A stretch of 64,000 bases of DNA from Spodoptera frugiperda (taxonomy: Eukaryota; Arthropoda; Insecta; Lepidoptera; Noctuidae): NCBI RefSeq assembly GCF_023101765.2, contig NC_064239.1, positions 6,372,001 through 6,436,000 of the forward strand, written 5' to 3'. This document shows, piece after piece, positions 1 to 12,132 of this stretch. Positions within the stretch are counted from its first letter, which is position 1, and each line of letters begins with the position of its first letter. The position numbers were made by a program, and so were the translations under genes. The notes beneath the pieces were generated by a model. The model was not told where the DNA came from, made no database searches, and saw only the letters and a list, made by a program, of their open reading frames with translations.

Positions 1-204
1 ACAGTTTTGACATATCTCTTTCGCTTCATCTACGTCTCATCAATATTTTCATGCTCGTTGAATTGAGTGGACTCGAAATTTGTTACCGTTTTTAATAGAA
101 TTCAAATCTGGTCTATCGGCTTTATGACTATTAAGAAAGAAAATCGTATTAACATAATAGAGATTTAATTTGTTCTTGCTCGAAGGTTATTCCTTCTGCG
201 AAAG

Positions 205-480
205 ACCTGATTGACTTCTCCCGCCTTGGGTAAGGCGAGAGGTAGTGTTAGACTCTTACTGACTAAAAACAACCCCGTTCCTACTCCTGCTTTTCGAGCC
301 GGAGCCCCGGTAAACCCGCTAGGTAGTCCGCAAGTACGGATCAGGCATCAGTTCTGCTGGGCCCCATCTTTGGTGGTCTTTGAGGAGCGCGCGGGACGGG
401 ACGCGCCGCACGCATGGTTCTGGTTCTGGTCGGGCGGCGAGCTACCCCTGCTCGCCGTCCGCAGACTGTAAAGACAATTC
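205..480 (-). mobile_element. Retroposon 3' region, copy 1 (hairpin-tailed moth repeat)
   Basis: On the minus strand this reads as the 3' part of a short retroposon. It shares long stretches with copies at 10394-10535, 14546-14595 and 31140-31527, including AGCGGGTTTACCGGGGCTCC and TTTTTAGTCAGTAAGAGTC. The element ends in a hairpin, CTCTCGCCTTACCC pairing with GGCGGGAG, followed by AAGTCA. Such terminal hairpins are commonly read by LINE reverse transcriptases. The GC-rich body past position 360 gives spurious ORFs. I do not name the family. Confidence 0.7.
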
Positions 481-1489
481 TTGAGTTCAATTTTATTTTA
501 CGTTCTCCTCCTCCGAGTAAAATTCTTAAAATCAATTTCGCTTGACCCCAGTTTCGATACGGAATCTTATGTTCGGCTCTCAACAATGGAGGTAGAACTA
601 TTTGACTTGTTTACCTTATTTTTATTTAGACACACTAAATCCCTCAACAATAACTTCAGTAAGATTTCGTGGAAATTTAATTTTCGATTGACCTTTTCAT
701 TCGTAAGATTAATTCTGAACGGAGGTATTTGCTACATACTTCCTGACATCTTATAAGTTATTTATTTTCTCTTAATTTTTCCTGTTCTATTGCATGCGCA
801 ATGTAATAGCCTAAAGTGAAGCGCGTTTGGAAAAATGTCTCTATACTATGTGGTACCTAAGTATTACTAATCTCGCATATGGTCCGTGGAGTCCCACGGG
901 GAATATGGAAAAGGAAAATGGCAGTCGTTACCTAGTAAACGCTTTTATGTACCTATGAAATAAAACTACGTGAATTATTTAACCGTTATCCGTATATAGT
1001 TTTCTCTACTTTAATCGTCGTTTATAGCTTCGACTGTAACCAAAATGGTCAAATGTCTCGTATGGACAGACATACCGTAACCACGAATGCTGTTAATGGC
1101 TCAAACGCGCCAAAAATTTAAACTACAAAGGTTAAATGATACGTAAGTTTCGTTTTATTACTAATTTTCCGAGTCATGTGTCCCAATGGCTTTATTTGTT
1201 GCATATTGCCACGTCGACGGAGCGATTTTATTTTATTTTAGGTGTATTTATTTATTAAAAAATAACCAACGACTTCATTCGCGTGTTGCGGTCAGTATTA
1301 CTAATTGAGAATTATTATTTTTCACCGCAATTATCAACGCAAGCCGAAGATTTAAAGTTGAAATGAATATCATATTAAAAGGTAATTTAAATATTCGCTC
1401 GTGTGGATTTTGATACTTTGGTTGAAGGATATTGTGATAAAATTGAGTCTACGTTACTCTTTGATAAATGCTATTTGTGACATTTATAT
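481..1489. other. Non-coding, nothing recognised
   Basis: AT-rich sequence with stops in all frames. The short ORF near 481-756 has no recognisable motif and abuts the retroposon. I see no RNA gene or repeat here. Confidence 0.55.
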
Positions 1490-2256
1490 TTAATAGTTTT
1501 GCTTTGTTTTTGTTATAGGTATGGTTTAATTAATCACACGGGCTAACATAAAGTTTCTGTATGAAAGAGTATTGTTTTTTATATAAAATCGATTAAAGCC
1601 GTACTCAGCATTTACAGAACGGATTATTATTTCAAAGTTCAGTTGTGCGGTTAAAAGCTAAAGGGAAATCTTAATGGCATTTTACGTTGACACTGCAAAC
1701 TAGACGCCGTTCCAATGACCGGGCTTGGCTTATAAGTATCAATTTCAATCTCATCTGTTTTTTTAATAAAATTGAGGGTGAAATAGAAGACGAATTAAAA
1801 TTTATATCCTTTTTCTTCAAAGTACTTATCTTACTTTTAATTTTACAGCTATTTTCCACGCGAACGAAGTCGCGGGCAAAAGCTAGTACTTAATAGTTTT
1901 GCTTTGTTTTTGTTATAGGTATGGTTTAATTAATCAGACTGGCAAACAGAGTTTTTATATAAGAGAAGCACTGCTTACCTCTTCTTGTATTGTTTTGTAT
2001 AAAATCGATTAAAGCCGTACTCAGCATTTACAGAACGGATTATTATTTCAAAGTTCAGTTGTGCGGTTAAAAGCTAAAGGGAAATCTTAATGGCATTTTA
2101 CGTTGACACTGCAAACTAGACGCCGTTCCAATGACCGGGCTTGGCTTATAAGTATCAATTTCAATCTCATCTGGAGGGTGAAATAGAAGACGAATTAAAA
2201 TTTATATCCTTTTTCTTCAAAGTACTTATCTTACTTTTAATTTTACAGCTATTTTC
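1490..2256. repeat. Tandem duplication, 400-bp period
   Basis: Unit 1 (1490-1856) and unit 2 (1890-2256) share nearly identical sequence from TTAATAGTTTTGCTTTG to TTTTACAGCTATTTTC. Unit 1 alone has an extra T-rich insert near 1757-1773. Unit 2 alone has an extra segment around 1966-1995. The 33-bp junction between them is a Helitron-like 3' terminus (see separate entry). Confidence 0.85.
1857..1886 (+). mobile_element. Helitron-like 3' terminus
   Basis: Hairpin CGCGA-ACGAAG-TCGCG at about 1859-1874, followed by GGCAAAAG and CTAG at 1883-1886, then host T. A short stem 8-12 nt before CTRR, with insertion before T, is the hallmark of Helitron 3' ends. No matching 5' TC end was identified. Unit 1 of the surrounding duplication may be the cargo or merely flank. 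Confidence 0.6.
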
Positions 2257-5200
2257 ACGGGTTTAGCGATTACCTGTAAAATTGTTATTATAATATTTCA
2301 ATTTGAGGATGTCTTAAAAGCTAAACATATGTTTCAACTTTCAATTCAATTATTAAGCTAGACAAAATATTAAGTTTATAGAAGCACGTTGTTTTTAATT
2401 TAGGTTGGTATCCATTTTAAATCTCGAACGACACAAATGTGCAGATATTCTTTTGCCATCTTATACAGTAGTCACTTATGTTACCAGCATTAAAGAAAAA
2501 AAACGATGTTAACATTAAATAAATTGTTATAGTCCTGGGAATAGATGGCAATCAAGGCAGCGTTTCACTTGCAAGTGGTTACACCTGCTCCAGACATGTA
2601 CGACATCAAAGGAATCTGTTATGTTACAGCACTGGAAATTGTTTCTTGCTTGTTATTGAATCAATATCAACTGAAATTGCTTTCACACTAACTGATTCGT
2701 TAAAAATGATTGGAATTTCATTCGTTAATGTTAATTTTCTAGCAAATGTGTTCTTGTATCAGATTCTCTTAATTAACTTGACAACATCAAACAATTGTTG
2801 ACAGCTGCTAAGTTTGATCTTAAAATATTCTGTTTATACTAGTTTCATTTTGATATCATATTACAGGTTACATTTATTTAAAAAAAGTAAAAATAGAAAA
2901 GGTCACCTCTATTTTAAAGCACATTGTAGAAGCTACTGAAGCATTAGTACTACTGAGAAGGACTAGGATTAAATGGTGAACTAAATAAAAATAAATTTTT
3001 CATCAGAATTTTTATTCGTACGTTCACCCTTTTAAAAGTCCTCCATAATAAAATGGGACACTATACGTTGTTTTATCGTCTTTAAAAATGTTAAAATGTC
3101 TGTTTCTGTGTAAAATATTGTCGTTCGACTGAATTAAGTAGGTAGCAACCCTAGTCTAGTCGAGAGTATGCCAGGAGATAAAAGATTTTATTTTAATTCA
3201 ATAAAGTTTTGTACATGTGATTTATTTAACGTATGTTTTCTTTCATAACAGGGATAATTAGAATATTTTTGGTACCTGCAGTTGAACATTATAACAATAT
3301 ACAAACTTCAACCAAAAATTACCCTTTTTACACACAGGATTAGAATAGAAAATTGTTTGAAACAAGACCTTAATTTCCCTACGCCATTTTGCTTTTAAAA
3401 AGTATAAATGGAGTGTGCAGGGGTAACACGCGACTGATTGAGTCGCGTGACTTTTTGTCATTCCGTTATGACTTATTTACATTGCGTTTTTATTTGTGTC
3501 AGTGGTATAATTGAAATATTACTCAAACTGTTACGTTATGAATGGTATTTGCTCTTATGTAATTTTGGTATGTTTATATGTATTTGTAATAGTACATAGT
3601 AATATGTGATATGGTCTGTTATTGAGACATAATATATTGGTTAATTTCCTTGGTCTCATTAATTACAAAATCTTTGGTAACCTCGGTTTTTCTTGCCTTA
3701 TTGATGACAATGAAATCATATTTTACTAGTTTAAGTTTCTACATGTCAAAGATTCAAGCCGTATTTAAAAGCAGAAAAGTTTTAAAACCACAAACAAAAC
3801 CAAGGTCAACAATTAAACAGCAAGATTTAAAAAATAAAACAGCATTCAACCGCAAAATATGAACTGGTCCGCTGAACAGCCCGTAAAATGATAATTCAAC
3901 TACATAATTAATCTAAGTGACCACAGTAATCCCCTTTACCACTGAACACGGGGAATTAACACCACACTGAAGTTTCATACTATGAATGCACAGATGATAT
4001 TTGAGATTAATTACAAACAACGTCACAAGACGCTAATGTTTTCGGCGGATTACGACTGACGAGGGTCAGTCCATTTGTTCCAACTTTATGCTTACAATTA
4101 CATAAACTAGTCGACAATTAAATTACAAGTACGGGCGAATAATCTGCCAGTTGATTATAAGAACTTTTTGGAGCGAACAAATCTTTTGAAGCTAGATTCT
4201 TTTTTCGAATAGCTGGCCGCTCAGAATAAGAGCTTTTACTTTTTTTTGTCCTTGGACTCTAGTGAACTCTTTACATCTTGTCCAGTAAAATAGGCTTAGG
4301 CCTTACTTTTTAGGAGGGACTTGATAAAAAGTGTCAAAAACATCAACAATTTGTTTGTGCCATAATTAAATTGATTTCATTAAAAAAGTATGCCGCAATG
4401 TTTAAATGAAATTCCAGCTACTACAATTATAAACAAAACAAGTAACGAATACCTAATGTTATTCGTGTACGTAATTACACGTATAACACAATGGTCACAA
4501 TCAGTGTAAAAAGTATTTTTGCCATTAGCAACGAGTTTCAAATTATTATTTCTTTTCTAAATTGCGTTTTAATTTGTTCGAACATGTACCTTTAGTTATT
4601 AACAAATACGAAAACCTTATAATTTACTCAATTAAGGTACTCAAAACTTAATTAATCATGACAAGTATTAACAGCAACAGTCTTATGTCGTTACTAATGT
4701 GTTATGAGTTCCTCAAAATGTAGACATGCACTGGGTTTGTTTCTAGATTCCATGCAATATTATCAAAAGTTTTAAAAATCGAGATACTGGGCACCCAGAA
4801 ACGGAGTACATTATAAATCAGAGAAAAGTAATTTAAATGTAACTTAGATGTTTTATTATTAAAAATGGAACGTTTTACGTTACGGAACGAAATAAAAAGA
4901 ACAATTTATTGTAAGAGTGTGATCAGAATAATGATTGCTGAATTTCCCTTTTACCGTGAATGCAACGTTGAGTTTAAAAGGAATTGTGTAAAGAAACGAC
5001 GTCGGAAACAAGTAAATTGTGTAAAAGAAGTCGTGCTAAAAGTCAATAGCCTGACAAATGGATGTTCCCCCATGCATGAGTATGTAACAAAAGAAACATT
5101 TGAGTGGCTTATACTCGTAGTACCTACCATAACACTCTTAGAAAAAGAATGATATTTTCGTCACTATTACTAAGTTGGTTGCAAAGACGGTCTTAACATT

Positions 5201-8200
5201 AGTCTAGTACACAAGTCACTGAATTAAAATTTCAGCGTCCTTTTACTAATACAAATCTATCTATCTACCCCAGTTAATTTATGTGAGTAATGTTTTATTG
5301 CCCACTATCTAGCTTCACGGTAGATACTAGAAAGTTTATTGGGGGAATGTGGGAAAAACTAAGGTCAAATTACTCAGCGCTTACACTAAGTAGTAATAAC
5401 AATTAACGTGGTACTTAGTTGAATAGTTGACTACTGACTCCGCGTCGGAATTCTAGGACGACCTTCGAGATTACGAGCTGGGAAAGAATTTTTTCCTGCC
5501 ATTTCCATGATACCAATCGTTTGGGCTGAATTGTGCACATGTAAATGTGGTGTTAATTTTTATTAATTCTTCCTCAGCCCATGACTATAAGCCTCTACTG
5601 AAGAGGGGTTTTTGTGATCTCCAAGTTTGGTTAGTGGGTTGAAAATAAACAGGTTCTTATACAATAATGGACAAATTTAGGAAATTATAAAAATCCTAGG
5701 ATTTTTTCTTGGTAGAGATATACCAGTCAATTAGTGAACAATAAGTGAGTTATGTTGTACTTAAAATCGTTTCCTCGAGTTTTAACAAGTTACTAGTGAT
5801 ATATGTCACAACATCAACTATCGTATCGGTATATTTATTGAAACGCATGTCACTAACGACCGGTAATTGGGAGAACGTTAGAAACGTTTTGATATCAAAA
5901 TCATGGAGCTCACGTTTCGTTTTATATTGTAAACTTGTATAGTTTTCGGTTGTTGGAGCTAGAAGTTAGTATTTGTTGTATTTAATTGATTAAACATTAG
6001 TGTTACTATAGGTATTCAGAAGACGTATTTTTGCTTGAAAGTTTTATTCAGAAAAACGTCCGGTAAAGGACATAAGAACAAAATTATTGGTTTAACCCAG
6101 TTTTCCTATCGCCCATATAATATACATTTGGAGCAGAACCAGTAGATATATATGTAAATTATATCCCCTAATGCCATTTTGATTGCAACAATGGGAAATG
6201 CTATGGCGCCATAAAAGGGTGTTTAGATATCTACCTACACATACTTGTGAACATATGTCGTGAGCCTCAACAATTTCCCCATTGCACAATCGCACAAACT
6301 TCGTACAGCTTACCCACATTTGCCGTGATCAATGTTACATGTGTACCCGTAAACTTGATAAGTATTATTGTACTTTGTTTTACATTTACAAACAAAAAAC
6401 GTTCGCAGTTCAGACCGCGGTTGCGTGAGAATTCCAGTAATATCGTAAAACAAGTGCAAAATCCCTTTAGTGAATGTGTTACTTTCATTTTGCTTGCATG
6501 TTACGCGGGTATTTCCAACCATTTTCTTTGAAACCGTTTTCACGAAAGGTTCTACTATATAAAAACCTGAAATAAAAAATCTTAAGAAGAAATGAAAAAC
6601 TTTAAAAAATTAAATATTTTACGTGAACGATACTTGGTAAGCGATTTCTTTTAAAGAAAGTTTTAACAAGGGCCCTTGCAGGTCGCAATAGCAGGCGAAA
6701 GTAAAAGGCGAAAATATTTCTGTTTTTTCTTAAATTAAAAAGTTTGCAATAAGGATTTGGTAAGTGGGAGTTTTTGTGCTTTTATAAAAACTCTCCATTG
6801 GTTGCGAACAGGCTAGGAATGAAGTCAACGACCATTCAAAAGTAGTCGAATCAGTTTGGGATCGCTGAAACTGGAAAAGTTGGTTGAAAAGGAAATTTGA
6901 ATTCCATTTTTCTCGTTTAGTAATCAGTGACTCGATTGGTTTGCTTGTCAACATTAAACTAGATTATTCTTACATTCTTTTGCGTTTGACCTGGATTGGA
7001 GCAATCGAAGGGTTCAGGTGGGCGCTTGTGCGATCTCGAGGTCGTGGCGAGTGTATCCAAATTGGGTTACGGTTGCTGAAGTAAGTGGGTTTGACAAACA
7101 AAATAAGTTTCAATTGCTACCGCCCGCAACCTTTTTTTATGCACAGTTATACAAACGCACGATTTTACATCCTGTTATTACAATCGATTACTCGATCATC
7201 TTCAGATAGCGAAAGTTTTATTATTTCCAAACTAACGAACAAACTTAACGAATAACCGTTAAACTGAAAACTAAAACACAAAAGAGCCCGCGAACAAATC
7301 TGTCGAAAGAAAAATAGCTTTTTATTGTCTGTGAAAGTTGTGCTGCACGGGCTATGAAAACTTGACCTGGTCGTGACGGGAAGGCGTCGGTTTCTGCCGC
7401 CCACAGGCAAGTTGCCGCTGCCGGCACGCGATCGCGTGATAACCAAAGGGCACACTACAATTACAGCGGAATGACCCATGCTCATTCAGCACGCGAATGT
7501 CGCTATTAAAAAGAAGAACCCGAAATTGGCATGTAAAAATAAAAGTAGGTAAGGTCCCGCGTGCTTGCTGCTCAGGAACATTGATTTTCTTATCACGCAA
7601 TGTGTTAACTGTCAGGAATTTTTGTTTTTGTGTATAAGCACGCATTGTTTTGATTGTTACAAACACCTAACAAGGTCCACTGGAAGGATTACACTTAAAT
7701 CTTTCCCATAAAATATTTAAGCAAATTGTTTTATGGTTGTGTACTCAGCGGTAATTGGTTTGACCTAGTTATGGCATTCTCGTAAATATATTCTTATAAT
7801 TAAGTACATAGAATAACAAAGTGTGGAAGCTTCTTATTGTTTACGATAAATTTAAAAATATATACGTTATTTTCAGTTACTCGAACGGTACGGGAACGGA
7901 ATTTTCTTGTATGTATTTTAAAAGTTACTTACTCTAGGAAATTATTGACGCATTAAATGGGGCTCAATCGTTAAAACGATTTAGATGAAAATAAAATTGT
8001 GAGCCAGGCAAATTAGAGTGATCCACGGGGAATCATTGTGACCCTTTTTACCGATTTATGGATGGTTTACCTTTTCTTACGTTTTTATCTATCAACAGAA
8101 AAACGTCTCTGAAGCAAAATTTATGGTATTATTGACAGTTTGTATTATAGCTTTTTATCCTACAGATTGTATTGGTAAGGCATTATTTATGGGTTGACAA

Positions 8201-8677
8201 CGTATAAGTGAAATAATATTTCATTAAAATATATTACTTCCTACTATAGGTACTTATTATTCAGATTTTTCTATTTTTAAAGTAGAATTCAAGGTGAAAA
8301 GTGAGTGACACGTGCAACTAACTCTACCTAGTCTACAGATCTTAAAATGAATGATGCTATCTCTGAAAAGAAATAAAAACAACAACACCAAATTAAATCA
8401 TTAACAATACGTTAAAACATAAAAGAGATAAAACAAGACAAGTCCAAGTGTTTAAGGAATAAATAACACAGTCTTTTAGCGAAATGGGTTTTAGTAAGGA
8501 CTCTGTCCGGCTTTGTCTATAAATTGTGGATGGAAAATAACGGAAATTATATAGAAATGTTCAGTATACATTTTGTTAATAGTTGTTTTCAAACAGGGCA
8601 TTCTATTGGTTTCCATGTAAATTGTAGTATTGTACTCGTAATATTGTTATTTTGATATCACATAATTGACAAAGTTA
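2257..8677. other. Non-coding, AT-rich; one GC-rich patch
   Basis: No ORF here looks coding. The only stand-out is 7340-7440, clearly GC-richer than its surroundings, with the perfect 14-bp palindrome CACGCGATCGCGTG at 7425-7438. It could be a conserved regulatory element, but that is only a guess from composition. Confidence 0.5.
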
Positions 8678-8987
8678 GAGTGCTTGTACACCAGAGCTTT
8701 GCTACGAAGATGTAATAAATAACTAAACTGAAATTATGTGACTATTGCCACTGATACTAAGCTATGTAGCTGTGCGAGGAAGATGAAAAGCTCGACTAAG
8801 CAATGTATAGATAGTAGGGTAGCCATTCATAACACGCATCCATAGCACGCATTTTTTCATATCTAAAAACATAGCTTAATCCATTTCCACCAGTGCTAAG
8901 CTATGTGTGTACCAATGAATATGATTAGTGGAAGCCAAATGCATCTACAGCAACGTAATATAACACATCTTTGGTGGAAAAGCACCC
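8678..8987 (+). mobile_element. MITE, copy 1
   Basis: About 310 bp, ending CTTTGGTGGAAAAGCACCC followed by TAA. The left end GAGTGCTTGTACACCAGAG is an imperfect inverted match to the right end. The internal block GATACTAAGCTATGTA and the segment CCAATGAATATGATTAGTGG recur in the copies at 39938-40287 (same strand) and 12010-12132 (opposite strand). Target duplication is TA or a 3-bp TA-rich site, so Tc1/mariner or Harbinger ancestry are both possible. No coding capacity. Confidence 0.7.
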
Positions 8988-10393
8988 TAATGCTTATATT
9001 TTACATATTAGTATATTCTACTTATAGAACAATAAAACAATAGTATTTCATTATATTATAGTGAGGGAATAGAAATCATGACACCTTTCGCAGAAGTCAG
9101 TAACCAACTGCACATTTTTTAAAGGAATGTACATATGTATTTTTACACGACATAAAACACGTTCGAACTGTCGATATAACATTCATATTGTTTTATTTGA
9201 ATTAAACGAATGACGAATAAAACTGTTACTGGAAAACTTAAATGGCTTGTATTTTGAAAATCATAAAATTAAGTACTTTACAACTTATTAAACTAAAAGT
9301 AAGTATGAGTAGTATAAGTTTAGGTATATCAAAAACATCGTTATAAACTTTGAAATATTCCGTGAATTACGAAAATTACGAAACACGAAATATTCCGTAG
9401 GAAGCAATGCTCGTGTTAAAATAATGGTCGTGTAAAAGTAAACAGAAATATCTGCGTGGCGTGACGAGATTGATGAGTTACTCTCCGGTGATTAGTAAGT
9501 AATTAGTGCGCCGTAAAAAACCATTTACACAAAATCAAGAAAATAATTTACCCACAAATTAAATTACGGTCTACGTAAATCGAGACTTATGTATGAATTG
9601 AGTAGTAGATGGTTACGAATTTCATTATGAAGTGTTAATAAATATCGATCTCATATATTATTGTAGCTATGTTGTAACTGTTTTGACATTATAATACCTA
9701 CTATTTTACTCTCAAATCTCAATATTTTAAGGGTTTAAAACTATATTATTATATCTGAGAAGTAAGAGAAAAACTTTATTGATTATTACTGGTTAAGGAT
9801 TGGATTAACAAATTTTGTTATCAGTAAGATGACTACACCGAATTAACATGCTACGCCTGTTGCTACGCCACAGAGCTACGGCGTAGCAACTATAACAATT
9901 GTTATTTGCAAATTCATTGCTTCCATAGATATAATGAACTAGAACTTTTAATCACATTTGAAGTTATCCCGAGATTTTTTATGTAATGGGTGAAAATTTT
10001 TAATCTCGTGCTTGCAATCTGACATTACTTGAATTTTCGAAATTCGGATGACGCTGAAGAATGAATGAAATCGAGTGCACGAATAAAATACACTTGGAAG
10101 GAAGTACATTGTCGTGTATTGTGGATTTAAATCAATGTTGTTTACACTTTAACTTGTTCTGTAATAACACGTTAGTAAAAATAACAAATATACAAATCTT
10201 GTATGTTTTTTTTTTATTTTCTTGAGACAAACGATAACAAATTTTGTGGAACTGATTAAAAAAAGATCATCATTTCTTTCATAAGTGTGAGAGAATAAAT
10301 AAACTAGGTCGTTTTATTTATGTCTTCAGTGAATGTTTTATAATATATGTCTATTTTTTTGTGTTGATAATATGAATCTATATTTTGTCTGTT
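8988..10393. other. Non-coding; one strong hairpin
   Basis: A perfect 11-bp stem GTTGCTACGCC / GGCGTAGCAAC with a 10-nt loop lies at 9859-9890. A similar cluster of GCTACG motifs occurs at 41905-41945, so it may be a MITE remnant. Nothing else is recognised. Confidence 0.55.
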
Positions 10394-10535
10394 GATCCGG
10401 AGCTGCGGACTACCTAGCGGGTTTACCGAAGCTTCGGTTCGAAAAGCAGGAGTAGGAACACGGTGGTTTTTAGTCAGTAAGAGTCTGACACTCCCTCTCG
10501 CCTCACCTAAGGCGAGAGAAGTCATTGGACGATTT
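10394..10535 (+). mobile_element. Retroposon 3' region, copy 2
   Basis: Plus-strand copy of the hairpin-tailed repeat: GATCCGGAGCTGCGGACTAC through GTAAGAGTCTGACACTCC to the tail. The terminal hairpin CTCTCGCCT-CACCT-AAGGCGAGAG is perfect here and is followed by AAGTCATTGGACGATTT. The copy is 5'-truncated, as usual for target-primed retroposition. Confidence 0.75.
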
Positions 10536-12009
10536 GAACATCAAAATCGGTTCTGTCAAACGCGATATAATCGCGCTCAAATATACAAACATACATCAAA
10601 CTGGGAACCTCCTTTTTTAAAGTCAGTTAATAATAAATATTATTTTCTTTAATCTCTTAATTAGTAGAAAGAGGGCATGAATGACAGGAACTCTGCCAGC
10701 TCCCTTTAATTTGAAGTTAATCCGTCTATTTCAGATGTCGTTCGATAACATTAAGCCTTCGCTTCAGTGACGTCATTAGCCAACATTTTACGAAAGCTCG
10801 CCATTTTTTTCGGGAACAGGGATTTACTTTTCGCTCTTTAAATCTGTCACAAAGGTTTAATACTAACACAAAGAAATTCAGAAGTTTGAAGTTGACGTTA
10901 GCGAAGGTCGTACGTGGGACAGAATTAATTTAAAAGTTATATGACTAGTTAAACGCAAGCGATATTAAGACCTTAATAGGTCTCAGTCTATTTACTAGCG
11001 GTACTTAAACTTGCTTATATTGATGTTTAGGGACTTGAAATTAATATTTTATTCATCGGCAAATGTATATAACTCGCTCTTCACTTTATTGAGAGCTATA
11101 TTAATTAACATTTTAATGAGTAGATTATTAAAGTAATTGTGGTTTTACTGATATATAATACCAGTCACATACATTTGTTACTTATTATTGTGGTTTTAAT
11201 CCTTAGGTAGTAAGGAGAGAGATTTTTTTACGTAACCATAGAGTAATGGACATAACTGCCTGTACAAATGTTTGTGTTATATAGGTATGTAAAAGAATTC
11301 GTTTTGGTTTCAGATGACGCGATCTTTCCTCAAGCGAAGCATAGTGAGTATTTGAGGTGAGTTGGTAAATTAGTGTAATCGATCATCCGCTTCATTCCGC
11401 GGGCGACGCGACGCTAGCGTCCCGAACCAACTTAATCGACATTTAATGTGATATTTTTTCCATAAAGTCTATAGATACGGTTTTAGTGAATGAGGAATGT
11501 TACGTGGAACTTAGTGTTTATGCGATAGTTACGTACTATCTATTATATCACGAGAGTATGCATAAAATAACATAATTATACATCATCATCATTATCAAAA
11601 GCTTATTTCCATATTGAATATAAACCTCTCTAATAAATCAGCTCTGAGAATTATTCAGACTATACAGTTACTTCCATTTTGTAGTTTAGTACCTGCTAAC
11701 AAACCAGCTGGTTTGTTGGAAACCACCACCATTGGTGGCAGTAGCCGTTTAAAGAAAATTGTACTATAGAAATACTTATATCCTTTTTGTTAACGAACCA
11801 GTTATTCTATTACGGTCATTAAGCGCTGCATCGAAGTATTACCAGACAATAATTTATGGCAACGATGGACCAAGATTTTGTTCTATAAATTCTCATCACG
11901 TAGGTTCTACAAAACGATAGTTCTATCAGCTATCATATCTGTGAATTAATCTTTTTGCTGGTCTAATCTCAGAGTAGTATCAGTGTTATTAAGTTCTCAA
12001 TTTTTATTT
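10536..12009. other. Non-coding; isolated CRE and a 20-bp palindrome
   Basis: A perfect CRE-type TGACGTCA lies at 10768-10775. The perfect 20-bp palindrome AACAAACCAGCTGGTTTGTT lies at 11698-11717, centred on the E-box CAGCTG, followed by a second inverted motif CCACC-ATT-GGTGG. No ORF looks coding. Confidence 0.55.
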
Positions 12010-12132
12010 ATTTTCCACCAATCATATTCATTGGCATGCATGAAGTATCAGCGGAAACAATCGCATACTTTTACAGCTTTGCTATTACATTTTTGTAGCA
12101 TAACACAGTACATTTCTGGTAGAAAAGCACCC
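12010..12132 (-). mobile_element. MITE, copy 3 (internally deleted)
   Basis: Read on the minus strand it starts GGGTGCTTTTCTACCAGAAA, matching the ends of the copies at 8678-8987 and 39938-40287, passes through AATGTAATAGC, and joins directly to CCAATGAATATGATTGGTGG. The middle of the element is missing, so this is a deleted derivative of the same family. Confidence 0.6.

Noticed and set aside
211..471. 86-codon ORF (MTSPALGKARGS...) and its relative at 10304-10525
   Set aside because: Both are translations of the antisense of the hairpin-tailed retroposon, whose copies lie at 205 and 10394. Repeat-derived.
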